Part shown: positions 15,189-22,806 of the stretch, one piece after another
How positions within the stretch are numbered: the stretch's first letter is position 1
Layout of the letters: each line of letters starts with the position of its first letter
Assembly (NCBI GenBank): GCA_002429615.1
Contig: DJAN01000217.1
Coordinates: 1-23,211, forward strand
Length of the DNA stretch: 23,211 nt
DNA from: Lysobacteraceae bacterium UBA6001
Lineage (GTDB): Bacteria > Pseudomonadota > Gammaproteobacteria > Xanthomonadales > Xanthomonadaceae
Reading direction: 5' to 3'
Made by a program: the position numbers and the translations under genes
The notes under the pieces: generated by a model
Told to the model about the DNA's origin: nothing
The model's input: only the letters and a program-made list of their open reading frames with translations
The model's database searches: none

Positions 15189-16229
15189 TTAGAGTCCTGC
15201 GTCTGCGGCGAGCGTGCTGTTGATGGTTGCGCTGCCGGTGGCTGTGACCGTAATGCGCAGGATGAGCGCCCCCGGTTGCGAAGAGACAATCGTGACGTTG
15301 CTGGAATTCGCGTAGCTGGCGTTGATCCATGAAATTGACGGTGCCGCCCGCTTTCGCGCAGCGAAGACGAGGGTCACGTCGAGCGTGGCGCCTGCGGTGT
15401 TGTAGGCAGTGAAAAAGTGCGGGATGACCTCGTAGAAGCGCTGACACTGCGCCCAGATCAGCGCCAGCGGCAGCAGCTCAAAACGGGTCTTGGCCGCGCC
15501 CAGCTCAAACTGCACTTCACCAAAATACAGCTGACCACTCTGCGCACCCAAGGCTCCGTTGCGCGCGGCGTAGTTCGTACCGCTCGACAGCCAGATGGTG
15601 AGCCGCAGCGAAGAGTCGGCCACGTTGGACGTCTTGCCGGACGTGCTGGGCAGAGTGACGGTCGCCTGAATTCGATTGATGCCCGCCGCCAGGGTGAATT
15701 TTTGCGCCCCAATGCCCTGCACTACGGCCGAGCCACCCGTGCCGAAAAATTGGCTGAACTCGATGGCAATCTGGCGACCCGCCGCACCGGCGTTGTAGAC
15801 GCTGAAACTGACGGTGACCGCTCGGCCGTTGAACGTATTGGCATTCTCGCAGCGATGCTCGAGCGTGAGGTAGTGCGCAGCTGCGTCAGTGTTGCCGGTC
15901 GAGGTCAACCCGCACGTGTAGCTCGAATCCGTGAAGTTCGGATCCCCAGGGACTACTGCCTGCTGCGTAAGCGAAGGTCCGCTCACTGCGCTGGCGCCCA
16001 GGTACCAGCAATCGGCAGTGTAGCCGTTCACGGTGAACGGACCGGCGCCGCGCTGCCAGACATCGAAGTTGCCGTTGATGACGCGGTTCTTCCCCATCAC
16101 CACGCCTAGGCCATTGACGGCCGAATACAGCTCGGTGGTGTTGTCCTCGATCTTCTGGAATGCCGTGCGCGGCGTGTCGCCACCCACACCGGTTGGGAGT
16201 GCACCCAGGTTGAGGTGTTGTTGGGTCAT
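15189..16229 (-). CDS. Tail-fibre-like virion protein
   Basis: The 346-aa protein has the phage signature GKNRVINGNFDVWQRG (about residues 46-61), found in many tail fibre and baseplate-attached proteins. The preceding N-terminal part (NLGALPTGVGGDTPRTAFQK IEDNTTELY) is typical of the attachment segment. The rest is strand-rich and Ser/Thr/Gly-rich, like a carbohydrate-binding jelly-roll (TFNGRAVTVSFSVYNAGAAG, GKTSNVADSSLRLTIWLSSG). It lies between M and L, which lambda lacks at this place, and starts 7 bp after M. A receptor-binding role is inferred from the motif and domain style. Confidence 0.82.
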   Translation of the reverse strand: MTQQHLNLGALPTGVGGDTPRTAFQKIEDNTTELYSAVNGLGVVMGKNRVINGNFDVWQRGAGPFTVNGYTADCWYLGASAVSGPSLTQQAVVPGDPNFTDSSYTCGLTSTGNTDAAAHYLTLEHRCENANTFNGRAVTVSFSVYNAGAAGRQIAIEFSQFFGTGGSAVVQGIGAQKFTLAAGINRIQATVTLPSTSGKTSNVADSSLRLTIWLSSGTNYAARNGALGAQSGQLYFGEVQFELGAAKTRFELLPLALIWAQCQRFYEVIPHFFTAYNTAGATLDVTLVFAARKRAAPSISWINASYANSSNVTIVSSQPGALILRITVTATGSATINSTLAADAGL

Positions 16230-16236
16230 CGTTATC

Positions 16237-16581
16237 TCAGGGCTGGAAGTTCTGTTCGAAGGTCACTGACAGCCGCATCCAGCCATCACTCAGATCGGTC
16301 CGCTTGAGCGTCGTGCAGCGATACAGGCCCAGAGCGCCGTTCGGTGGCGTCCAATAGAACGAGGTAGCGCCGCACTTTGCGCGCAGGAACGCCTCGATCG
16401 CTGCAAGCTCATCGGTGATGCGATGGCCCTCGAAGTCGAGGGTCCACGTGTCCTGGGCGTTGTTGATGCCCGAAGCGGCCGTTTGCGAATAGCCATCGCC
16501 GTACTGGGCCTTGTCCACCGCGAAGGCGGTCTCCCCGGACGGCTCGGCCACATAGCGGCGCCAGGTGAAGGTGTCGGTCAT
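16237..16581 (-). CDS. M: Minor tail protein M
   Basis: Lambda gpM joins the tape-measure/initiator complex at the tail tip. This 114-aa protein (MTDTFTWRRYVAEPSGETAF) has the family's compact beta-rich layout: FAVDKAQYGDGYSQTAASGI, then WTLDFEGH, then FYWTPPNGALGLYRC and LSVTFEQNFQP. The length is close to lambda gpM (109 aa). The ATG at 16581 overlaps the tape-measure stop in an ATGA junction, which decides the start over an upstream in-frame one. The position directly after the tape measure supports the call. Confidence 0.9.
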   Translation of the reverse strand: MTDTFTWRRYVAEPSGETAFAVDKAQYGDGYSQTAASGINNAQDTWTLDFEGHRITDELAAIEAFLRAKCGATSFYWTPPNGALGLYRCTTLKRTDLSDGWMRLSVTFEQNFQP

Positions 16582-19169
16582 CGGGCCGTCATCCCCCACA
16601 GCACGCCACCTGGACGCAGCTGCTTGGTAGCCCATTCGTTGATCATTGCGCTGAAGCTCGCGCGCACGGCCGCCTCCGATGGGGCATCCGGCGCATCGTT
16701 AGAGGCTGCGTCGCCATTGATGTTCAGCTCGGTCTGCAGCACCAGTGTGCGGCGGTTGCCGACGCCCGTGCTGCCGCCAACCACCCCGCCTTCCGCGTAA
16801 CCGCGCAGGCCGCGGCGCATGCCCTCTACCACCCCCACGCCGCCAGCGCGGGCGACATCGGCCTGAGACCACACCACCTCACCGCGGTGCACCACGCCGG
16901 CGGGCTCATGGACCCCACCAGGCCCCGTGTAGCCGCCTTGTGCGTAGCCGCCACCGCTGCCGCCACTGCCCCAGTAGGAAGCCACGGTGCTGGCGAGTTT
17001 GACCAATGCCTGCTTCGCCAAGATCCTGGCCAAGTCCGCAAGGACCGACTTGGCGAAGTCGCTGAAACTCGCCTTACCAGTCGTAACGAACTGCACCCAA
17101 ATGTCTTCCAGCTGCGTGAACGCGCTGCCCAGCGCCGTTTCCACTTGGCCGGCCACGTTGCCCGCGTCCTTCACATAATTGGCCCATGCCGATTTCGCGC
17201 CGTTGAGCCAGTCGGCCTGCGCAGCATCGATGCGTGTGTATCCGTCCTTGATGATGCGCACGCGCTCGTCGGTGGCGCGCTGCAGTGCCGCGAGCTCTTC
17301 GTCGAAGTCCTGCTGCGTGAGCTGGCCGGCGTTCCGCTGCAGTGTCAGGTCGTTCAGGCGTTCGGCGCGCTCGCGCAGCACCCCGTTGATGCGCTGAGCC
17401 ACCTCATACTCGCGATCGCCAGACCCTACCCGTGCCACCGCAGCATCCATCTCGTTCTGCAGGGCAGAGGTGCTCGAATCCAGGGCAGCCTTGTAGCTGG
17501 CAAGCGCCGAGGTACGTGCCTTGACCGCTGCCGTCTCTTGGATGGTCAGCTGCTGCTGCGCGGCCGCACCTTCAGTACGAACCTGAACCAGCTTGCTTTC
17601 CAGCGTCGCCATCTGCTGGCCGACGCCGACGGCGTCTTTGCCGGTGGCGCTTTGCTTTTTGAGGTAGCCGATTTGCTTCTGCAGGGAAGCCGCTTCCGCG
17701 TCGGTGCCCTGTTGGGTTAGCGCGCGCAAGCGCCCGTAGTACTCCTCGACGGTCAGCTCCCGGGCTTGGTATTGCGCCTGGAGCACCCGCGTATCAGCTT
17801 CCCGCTGGGCCTTGGCCTGCGCTTCCTGGTCGCGCAGCGCCTGCAGGCCCGCCGCTCGCTCAGCACCCGCAAGCCCGGAGCTGCCCTTCTTTGCAGCTGC
17901 CGCACGCATGGCCTTTTCGCGCGCGTCGAGCAACGCCGCGTCGGTGACGCCCTGCTTTGCCGCCTCCTTGCGCATCTGGGCGATCTGGCCTTCCAGGTCC
18001 AGGGTCGTCGTCAGCAGGCGGTTGGTCTCCTCCCGAAAGCGCAGCTGCGCCTTGGCCTGGTCGCCATCGACGATCTGGTTGTCTTTGCTTGTCGTCGCGC
18101 CAGCTGCATTAGGATCGGCGCTGCCCGGGCCGTACACCGCGGCCTGCATGCCGAACGCGCCGGCCGCGCTCGGGAGCTTGAAGTTGCGAAAGAAGCTGGA
18201 CAGCGTGGAGGCCGCCTGCTTGGCGTCCAGGTCGAGCCGCGAGAAGAAGTTGCTGCTCTCGTCGAACGACTCCCCGATCGCGTTCTTGAGCTCGTGCCAG
18301 GCGCCGGTCACCAGACCCAAGCTCTCGACGACCTCCTGGGCGCGCTCGATTTGCGAGCGGGCCCGAGCCTCGGTGGCCACCGCTGCCGCTCCCTCTACAT
18401 CGCCGGCCTCCTGCAAGGCGGAAATGCGGGCGAAGGTCGCCTCCGTGAGGAACCGCTCGCTCTCGTTGAGCTTGAGGATTGCCTGCACCGGATCACGTGC
18501 CAAATCTGCATATTCGGCGACGGTGTCCTGGATGGACTTCCCCGTCGCGTCGTGCATGCGCGCGGCGGCCTCCGCCACGAGCGCAAAGCTGTCGGCTGCG
18601 ATGGGACCGGTCGCGGCCAAACTCGCGAGGGCATCGGCCGCTTCCGAGGCAGAGACGTCCGGCAGGTCACCCAGCGCGACGGTCAGTTCGTTGAGCTGCT
18701 CGGCAGTGGTCTGACCCTGCCGCCCAGAGAGGATCAACGCCTCGTTGAAGCGATTGATCCGCTCCTCGCCCTGTACGACCTGGTAGACCAGCAGGCCGAC
18801 GGCGGCGGCCGTGACGGTCACGGGATTGATCATCCCAAGCAACGCGCCTGCTACGCCCTTCAAGGCCTCCTTGGTGCCGCCGAAGGCATCACGGATCTGC
18901 CCGCCCTGCTGTACCAAGATCGTGGTGAACGGCGTACCGGACTGCAGCTGGGTGATGATGTCGGTGAACTGCGCGGGCAGCTGCGCAAGCGCCGCGCGCG
19001 TCTGCCCAGCCGACACGCCCAGCTGTTGCACGGCGTTGTTGGCAGGCAACGGCTTGGCGGCATCCTTGCGCACCTCGGCCAGCCGGCCCTGGAGTACCGC
19101 CAGGCCCTGCTTGATGTCGTTGAGGTCCGCACTGATGCGAACGCGCAGGTTGGTGGTGGGTTCGGCCAT
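16578..19169 (-). CDS. H: Tail tape measure protein H
   Basis: The tape measure sets tail length and is ejected with the DNA. At 863 aa it is almost the length of lambda gpH (853 aa), so a tail of similar length is expected. The N-terminal part contains LPAQFTDIITQLQSGTPFTT (about 64-83) and a hydrophobic stretch at about 106-132 that may insert in the membrane. The centre is long, Ala/Glu/Gln-rich and helical. The C-terminus has the lambda-like GYTGPGGVHEPAGVVHRGEVVW motif split across about 760-785. The ATG at 19169 directly follows the gpT stop codon. The stop overlaps M. Confidence 0.94.
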   Translation of the reverse strand: MAEPTTNLRVRISADLNDIKQGLAVLQGRLAEVRKDAAKPLPANNAVQQLGVSAGQTRAALAQLPAQFTDIITQLQSGTPFTTILVQQGGQIRDAFGGTKEALKGVAGALLGMINPVTVTAAAVGLLVYQVVQGEERINRFNEALILSGRQGQTTAEQLNELTVALGDLPDVSASEAADALASLAATGPIAADSFALVAEAAARMHDATGKSIQDTVAEYADLARDPVQAILKLNESERFLTEATFARISALQEAGDVEGAAAVATEARARSQIERAQEVVESLGLVTGAWHELKNAIGESFDESSNFFSRLDLDAKQAASTLSSFFRNFKLPSAAGAFGMQAAVYGPGSADPNAAGATTSKDNQIVDGDQAKAQLRFREETNRLLTTTLDLEGQIAQMRKEAAKQGVTDAALLDAREKAMRAAAAKKGSSGLAGAERAAGLQALRDQEAQAKAQREADTRVLQAQYQARELTVEEYYGRLRALTQQGTDAEAASLQKQIGYLKKQSATGKDAVGVGQQMATLESKLVQVRTEGAAAQQQLTIQETAAVKARTSALASYKAALDSSTSALQNEMDAAVARVGSGDREYEVAQRINGVLRERAERLNDLTLQRNAGQLTQQDFDEELAALQRATDERVRIIKDGYTRIDAAQADWLNGAKSAWANYVKDAGNVAGQVETALGSAFTQLEDIWVQFVTTGKASFSDFAKSVLADLARILAKQALVKLASTVASYWGSGGSGGGYAQGGYTGPGGVHEPAGVVHRGEVVWSQADVARAGGVGVVEGMRRGLRGYAEGGVVGGSTGVGNRRTLVLQTELNINGDAASNDAPDAPSEAAVRASFSAMINEWATKQLRPGGVLWGMTAR

Positions 19170-19801
19170 CTACTTGGTCAGGTCCGTGAGGTAGGTCTTC
19201 CAGTCGTTCTCTTTGGCGGCCGTGCCCATTCGCACCGCGATGGCCAGGCGCGCCTCGCGCTGGTGGTCATCGCGGGCCGCTGCGGCGGCGAAGGCCCGGG
19301 CCTGGGTGAGCGTGTAGGTCAAGACGTCTCGGCGCTGGTGACCGCGGGAGACGAGGAAGTGGATGAGCTCGGCCCACGGATCGCCGTCGATGGGCGCGCC
19401 TTGCTGACCGCCGCCTGGCCGGCGCTGATCAGCGCCGGCAGGCGACGGGCGAAAAAATCCGCGTTCACCGCTACGATCGCTTCGGCCAGCTCGGCAATAT
19501 CGTTGAGCGGCGCGCCGGCCAGCCACTCCTCCGATCGGCCGGTCACCACCGCTGCGGCTTGCGCGAACGCGCGCGCGTCCTGCTCCAGGACGTCCAGCAG
19601 CAGTGCGCCCATCTCCAGCGTGGCGCCAACCTCGGCCATGGTCAGGGCGATCATCACGCGGCCGATGAGCGGGCGGCTGGCGCTAATGAAGGCCGGCAGC
19701 TGCTCCAGGCGCAGCGGCGAGACCTCCAGGGTCTCGCCGCGCACCGCCACCGCACGTACGGGCGGCGCGATCACATCCAGGGAATCGTCGCGTTCGCTCA
19801 C
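19170..19801 (-). CDS. Tail assembly chaperone GT, made by -1 frameshift
   Basis: The G-T fusion is read from the G start, slips at T TTT TTC (19451-19457) and continues in the -1 frame to a TAG at 19170-19172, giving 210 aa (117 from G, 93 from T). The T part (WAELIHFLVSRGHQRRDVLT, then YTLTQARAFAAAAARDDHQ) is helical. In lambda the GT protein links G and the tape measure to the tail tube subunits. The T frame has no ribosome-binding site of its own, opens only at 19526 inside G, and ends directly before H. Frame arithmetic, slippery site and hairpin agree on -1. The amount made is unknown. Confidence 0.88.
19319..19801 (-). CDS. G: Tail assembly chaperone G
   Basis: This 160-aa protein, made when no slip occurs, is the lambda gpG counterpart that coats the tape measure during tail assembly. 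It begins with GTG at 19801, which forms a GTGA overlap with the tail tube stop. The sequence is mostly helical (LEQLPAFISASRPLIGRVMI, LLLDVLEQDARAFAQAAAVV), with LNDIAELAEAIVAVNADFF leading into the slip site. The last 40 or so residues after the site are Ser/Ala-rich and low in complexity. That is expected of sequence kept open chiefly because the T frame overlaps it. Identity rests on position and the frameshift arrangement more than on direct similarity. Confidence 0.88.
   Translation of the reverse strand: MSERDDSLDVIAPPVRAVAVRGETLEVSPLRLEQLPAFISASRPLIGRVMIALTMAEVGATLEMGALLLDVLEQDARAFAQAAAVVTGRSEEWLAGAPLNDIAELAEAIVAVNADFFARRLPALISAGQAAVSKARPSTAIRGPSSSTSSSPAVTSAETS
19412..19457 (-). promoter_or_regulatory. 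Programmed -1 ribosomal frameshift signal
   Basis: The canonical X-XXY-YYZ heptamer T TTT TTC (19451-19457) is in the G frame (GAT TTT TTC). After a 6-nt spacer (19445-19450) a stem of 6 + 8 bp begins: CGCCTG and CCGGCGCT pair with AGCGCCGG and CAGGCG around a GATC loop (19427-19430), with a single bulged base. This is the classic -1 stimulator geometry. Lambda uses G GGA AAG at the same place, so the slippery sequence differs. Confidence 0.88.
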
Positions 19802-20541
19802 TTGACGATGTCCACGGTGAAGTACTGCGACAGGCCCGCGGCCTTGGTGGTGTCGGCCTGCAGGGCGCCCTGCACCTGGCCTTGGCCGTACTGGTCACCC
19901 AGCAGGCCCAGCTCCTGGATCACGCCGCCGCTGATCTTGTGGGCGTGCACCCGAACCGGCTTACCACTGCGCGCTTCGTTCAGGCCCAGGAACAGCGCCT
20001 CGTACTGCTTGGCCGAGGTCACGAAGGCCTGAACGCGCTCGGCCGCACCGTACGTGTAGCTCACCGCGATGTTGGCCGCGCCGGCTACCGGTTCCGGGAT
20101 GTCGCCATCGGCCAGGATCCGCAGCCCGCCGTCGACGAACTCGTAGTCCTCGCCAACGACGTAGGTGTCCTCGCCATCGGGCGACTTGACCGAGGTGATC
20201 GCGGTGGCGATGTTGGCCAGCGGGGTGAAGCCGCCAGCATAGGCCACGACGGCTTCGGAGGCCGCCGTGCCGCCGGCCACCTCGCTCACGGTGCCGCGCA
20301 TGGAACGGGCGAAGTTGCCGGCGCTGAAGTCGTGGAAGGTGTAGGCGATCTGCACCTCGGTCACCCGGTCCACGCGGTTGCGGGTGCCGCCGCCAGGCTG
20401 GGTGTAGTCGCCCAAGGTCACCGAGTTGACCTGCGGGGAGAAGCTCAGCGCGCTGACGTTGCCGACCTCCTCGAAAGGGGTTGCGGCACCGAATTCGCGG
20501 AGCAGGAGCCGGCCGCTGCCCAGGTAGCTGTAGTCGTCCAT
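19798..20541 (-). CDS. Major tail tube protein (lambda V-like role)
   Basis: The tail tube subunit polymerises into the hollow tail. The 247-aa protein opens MDDYSYLGSGRLLLREFGAA. It contains the pattern seen in siphovirus tube proteins: an early G-N-V-S-x-L region (EEVGNVSALSFSPQVNSVTL), then GDYTQPGGGTRN, then HDFSAGNFARSMRGTVSEV. The C-terminal part is strand-rich (LRILADGDIPEPVAGAANIA, VSYTYGAAERVQAFVTSAKQ). ATG 20541 follows AGAGGA at about 9 nt. A 38-bp gap separates it from the upstream gene, the largest gap in the tail cluster, so translation here probably starts independently, in keeping with high expression. Placement directly before G/GT supports the call. Confidence 0.87.
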   Translation of the reverse strand: MDDYSYLGSGRLLLREFGAATPFEEVGNVSALSFSPQVNSVTLGDYTQPGGGTRNRVDRVTEVQIAYTFHDFSAGNFARSMRGTVSEVAGGTAASEAVVAYAGGFTPLANIATAITSVKSPDGEDTYVVGEDYEFVDGGLRILADGDIPEPVAGAANIAVSYTYGAAERVQAFVTSAKQYEALFLGLNEARSGKPVRVHAHKISGGVIQELGLLGDQYGQGQVQGALQADTTKAAGLSQYFTVDIVK

Positions 20542-20579
20542 CGTGAAAATCCTCTTGATGAAGCCGCGCGGGCGGCGGG

Positions 20580-21014
20580 TTACTTGATCGGGATGTGGGT
20601 TTGGTAGGTCAGCAGCGCGCCGATCCAGCCTGCGCCGGCTTCCGGCGCTGCCGGCTCCATCGACACGTACTGTGGGTACTGGATGCCCAGCGGGTATTTC
20701 GTCTGCTGGTCAGCCATGGCCCGTTCGATGTCGCTCACGAGCGCGTCCAAGCGCGCCTGTGCCTGGTCGAAGGCGGCAGGCACCTTGGCGAGCAGGCCGA
20801 TGTTGGTCAGGCGGTGCGTACGCACCAGCGCCGTTTCAACCGCGCGCTCCTGCTTGGTGATCAGCACGCCGAGCACCGCCACTGCGGTGTCATCAACCTG
20901 CGCCGGCTCCAGGGTGACCGCAGCGCCTGCATCGGTCTGGTAGCCATCGGCTGTGCTGATACGGCGCAGGATGGCCGCCACGGTGTCCAATAGCGCCTTG
21001 CGAGGACTATTCAC
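20580..21014 (-). CDS. Probable tail terminator (lambda U-like position)
   Basis: The tail terminator caps the tail tube and fixes its final length. This 144-aa protein occupies the U position between the connector-like gene and the tail tube. It begins with GTG at 21014 (VNSPRKALLDTVAAILRRIS), and the ILRRISTADGYQTDAGAAV stretch is like that of terminator proteins, which often start with a helix leading into 'DGY-x-TDAG'. A helical middle (RLTNIGLLAKVPAAFDQAQA, RLDALVSDIERAMADQQ) and a strand-rich end (WIGALLTYQTHIPIK) fit. It overlaps the upstream gene by 8 bp. The name is inferred from position and this motif. Confidence 0.7.
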   Translation of the reverse strand: MNSPRKALLDTVAAILRRISTADGYQTDAGAAVTLEPAQVDDTAVAVLGVLITKQERAVETALVRTHRLTNIGLLAKVPAAFDQAQARLDALVSDIERAMADQQTKYPLGIQYPQYVSMEPAAPEAGAGWIGALLTYQTHIPIK

Positions 21015-21330
21015 GGATCACCACCCAGCGGCTCGCCGAACCGTCGCGCTCGTCATGGCCATCCAGCCGATAGGTCTCGCCGTCGACGACGACTCGGCCG
21101 CCTCGCACGGGATTGACTTCTGCCAGCTGGAAAGTGATCTGCACATAGCCTGTCGCCACCGGGGCGGCATCGGCACCGAAATCGCGCAAGCCGCGGTCAA
21201 CCAGCACGGTGCACGCCACTGCGCTGTCTGCGCCCGGTGCGGTGTAAAACGCGGCGTCGCCCAGACCAGCATCGCGGAAGGTGCCAAAGGCCAATGCATC
21301 GAAGGTCTGCAGGAAGGCACGCTGACTCAT
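21007..21330 (-). CDS. Probable head-tail connector (lambda FII-like)
   Basis: The 107-aa protein begins MSQRAFLQTFDALAFGTFRD and has the small beta-rich layout of FII-type connectors: CTVLVDRGLRDFGADA, then YVQITFQLAEVNPVRGGRVV, then a VDGETYRLDGHDERDG loop and the last strand RWVVIRE. The 'G-x-x-V-x-V-D-G-x-x-Y-R-L-D' segment is typical of FII and neck proteins. The ATG overlaps the upstream stop (ATGA). Order in lambda is FII-Z-U-V, whereas here the Z-like gene comes first, so the equivalence is functional and not exact. Confidence 0.7.
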   Translation of the reverse strand: MSQRAFLQTFDALAFGTFRDAGLGDAAFYTAPGADSAVACTVLVDRGLRDFGADAAPVATGYVQITFQLAEVNPVRGGRVVVDGETYRLDGHDERDGSASRWVVIRE

Positions 21331-22094
21331 GCGGCGCCCCGATACTTCGACGATTGCAGTGCCTTGGCCAGCTCACGGTTGAAGTAGAACGGCATCAGCT
21401 TGTCCCACTGCCGCTGGGCCAGGCCGAAGATGTCGTAGCGCGGACGGTAGGTCGCTCGCGAGGTGTAGATGAAGATGCTGCGCACCGCGCTGCCGAAGCC
21501 GGTGCCGATGCGCTCATAGATGCCCGGGCGCAGCCGGCCGCGCTGCTTGGTGATGGCGAAGTACTCACCTCCGCGCCGCTTGCGCGAGGCGCGGCGGCGG
21601 GCGCTGGCATTGCTCTGGTTCTGGTAGGCGTCCCGCTGGGCACCCAGCTGCGAGAGGATCTTGGTGATCTCGGCGGCGCGGACGTTGCCGTAGGCATCTA
21701 ACTTGGCGCCCCGCCCCGCCACGGCGAACTGCCCCGCCGGCATCATGCCCTTTTGCTGCAGCAGCACTTCGAAGGCCTTCTTCCGGCGCACGCCACCCTC
21801 GACCTGCGGCACCAGGTACTTGGCCGGAGGCGCGCCCTTGACGGCCTCATCGCGCAGGAAGACCTCCGCGTACAGCCGATCCTTGGTCGCCTTGCGGTAC
21901 ATGGCCGCGTTGCGGGTCAGGCTAGTCGGCCGATCGAACACCCGCGGGGCCACGCGCTTCCACTGCTCACGGATCTCGAAGGCCGTGGCGTTGACCGCCT
22001 GCATGATCGCGAACGGCAGGTTCTGGCGCTCCAGCTCGGAGAACTGGCGTCCCAGCAGGTTGTCTGCATCGACCTCGATCGCGATCTGGCTCAC
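21327..22094 (-). CDS. Probable minor tail/neck protein (lambda Z-like)
   Basis: The 255-aa protein has a helical N-terminal part with NLPFAIMQAVNATAFEIREQ and WKRVAPRVFDRPTSLTRNA. Such residues are often seen in Z-like/HK97 gp10-like neck proteins. A very basic middle follows (RRRASRKRRGG, about 165-175). The C-terminus has YTSRATYRPRYDIFGLAQRQ, then MPFYFNRELAKAL. Translation starts at GTG 22094, overlapping the Rz1 stop (GTGA). The position between the lysis genes and the connector fits a head-tail neck role. The exact family cannot be fixed without a search. Confidence 0.68.
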   Translation of the reverse strand: MSQIAIEVDADNLLGRQFSELERQNLPFAIMQAVNATAFEIREQWKRVAPRVFDRPTSLTRNAAMYRKATKDRLYAEVFLRDEAVKGAPPAKYLVPQVEGGVRRKKAFEVLLQQKGMMPAGQFAVAGRGAKLDAYGNVRAAEITKILSQLGAQRDAYQNQSNASARRRASRKRRGGEYFAITKQRGRLRPGIYERIGTGFGSAVRSIFIYTSRATYRPRYDIFGLAQRQWDKLMPFYFNRELAKALQSSKYRGAA

Positions 22095-22384
22095 GGCTTG
22101 ACCTCAGTGCCCTGGACCAAGCCGATCTGCTTGAGCTTGGCGTTGGCGCGCTCCTGCGCGGCGCGGCGCTGGGCGGCCACGTCGAAGCACTGTGCGATCG
22201 GGCCCTCAGCGATAGGCTCGGGCGCCGTCAACACCTTGGGGATCGGCACGTACACACGCTGCATGATGACCACCGGCTGCGGGGCAACCGCCACCGAGTG
22301 GTCGGCTTCGGACTTGCGCAGCCGGTCACAGCCAGCCAGCACCAGCAGCGCAGCTGCGATCAATAGCCGGAGAATGCCGGGCAT
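22091..22384 (-). CDS. Rz1-like outer-membrane spanin lipoprotein
   Basis: The 97-aa protein has a clear lipoprotein signal: MPGILRLLIAAALLVLAGC, with lipobox LAGC and Cys19. A Pro-rich segment follows (APQPVVIMQRVYVPIPKVL, TAPEPIAEGP), as in Rz1. It would join with Rz across the periplasm and disrupt the outer membrane in the last lysis step. The start, ATG 22384, overlaps the last 25 bp of Rz in another frame; the large open frame that continues upstream is only an out-of-frame extension through Rz and the endolysin gene. The overlapping Rz/Rz1 arrangement strongly supports the call. Confidence 0.9.
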   Translation of the reverse strand: MPGILRLLIAAALLVLAGCDRLRKSEADHSVAVAPQPVVIMQRVYVPIPKVLTAPEPIAEGPIAQCFDVAAQRRAAQERANAKLKQIGLVQGTEVKP

Positions 22385-22806
22385 ACGGCCTCCACGTTCT
22401 GAAGGGCCTGGGCGCAGCTGGTCACCTTGACCTGCGACGCATAGCGGTCCATGAAGGTATTGAGGGTCTTGTCGGCGTCCAGCTTGGCCGCCTCGGCTGC
22501 CGACACAGCTGCCTCGGATTGCTGACGCACGACCACGGCCTGGTCCTGGGCGCGCTTGAGCTCTACCTGCAGGGTGGCCACCGTCTCGCCGTATCCCTTG
22601 TTGGCGGCCTGCAGCTCGCTCACGCGCGTGTTGGCGCTGCTGTAGAGCGTGCGCCAGCCTTCGGCGTTGTGGTCGGCATCGGCGATCTTGGCCGTTGCTT
22701 TCACGCTGTAGGCCCAGAAGCTGATGCCCAAGGCCAGGCACGCCAGCAGGGTGGCGCCCAGGGCGTACAGCAGTGGCTTGACGGTGAGCTTGTCCAGCAC
22801 GCTCAT
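22360..22806 (-). CDS. Rz-like inner-membrane spanin
   Basis: The 148-aa protein has an N-terminal membrane anchor (PLLYALGATLLACLALGISF, about 11-30) followed by a long helical, coiled-coil periplasmic domain. That domain carries NTRVSELQAANKGYGETVAT, then LQVELKRAQDQAVVVRQQSE and AAVSAAEAAKLDADKTLNTF. This is the i-spanin layout. Two cysteines near the end (CAQALQNVEAVC) could form an intra- or intermolecular disulfide. The ATG overlaps the endolysin stop (ATGA) and its 3' end overlaps Rz1. It works with Rz1 to fuse the inner and outer membranes at lysis. Confidence 0.9.
   Translation of the reverse strand: MSVLDKLTVKPLLYALGATLLACLALGISFWAYSVKATAKIADADHNAEGWRTLYSSANTRVSELQAANKGYGETVATLQVELKRAQDQAVVVRQQSEAAVSAAEAAKLDADKTLNTFMDRYASQVKVTSCAQALQNVEAVCPAFSGY

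Noticed and set aside
17766..19805. Long plus-strand open frame opposite the tape measure and G/T (679 aa)
   Set aside because: It crosses several well-supported minus-strand genes and the frameshift site; composition is that of an antisense shadow.
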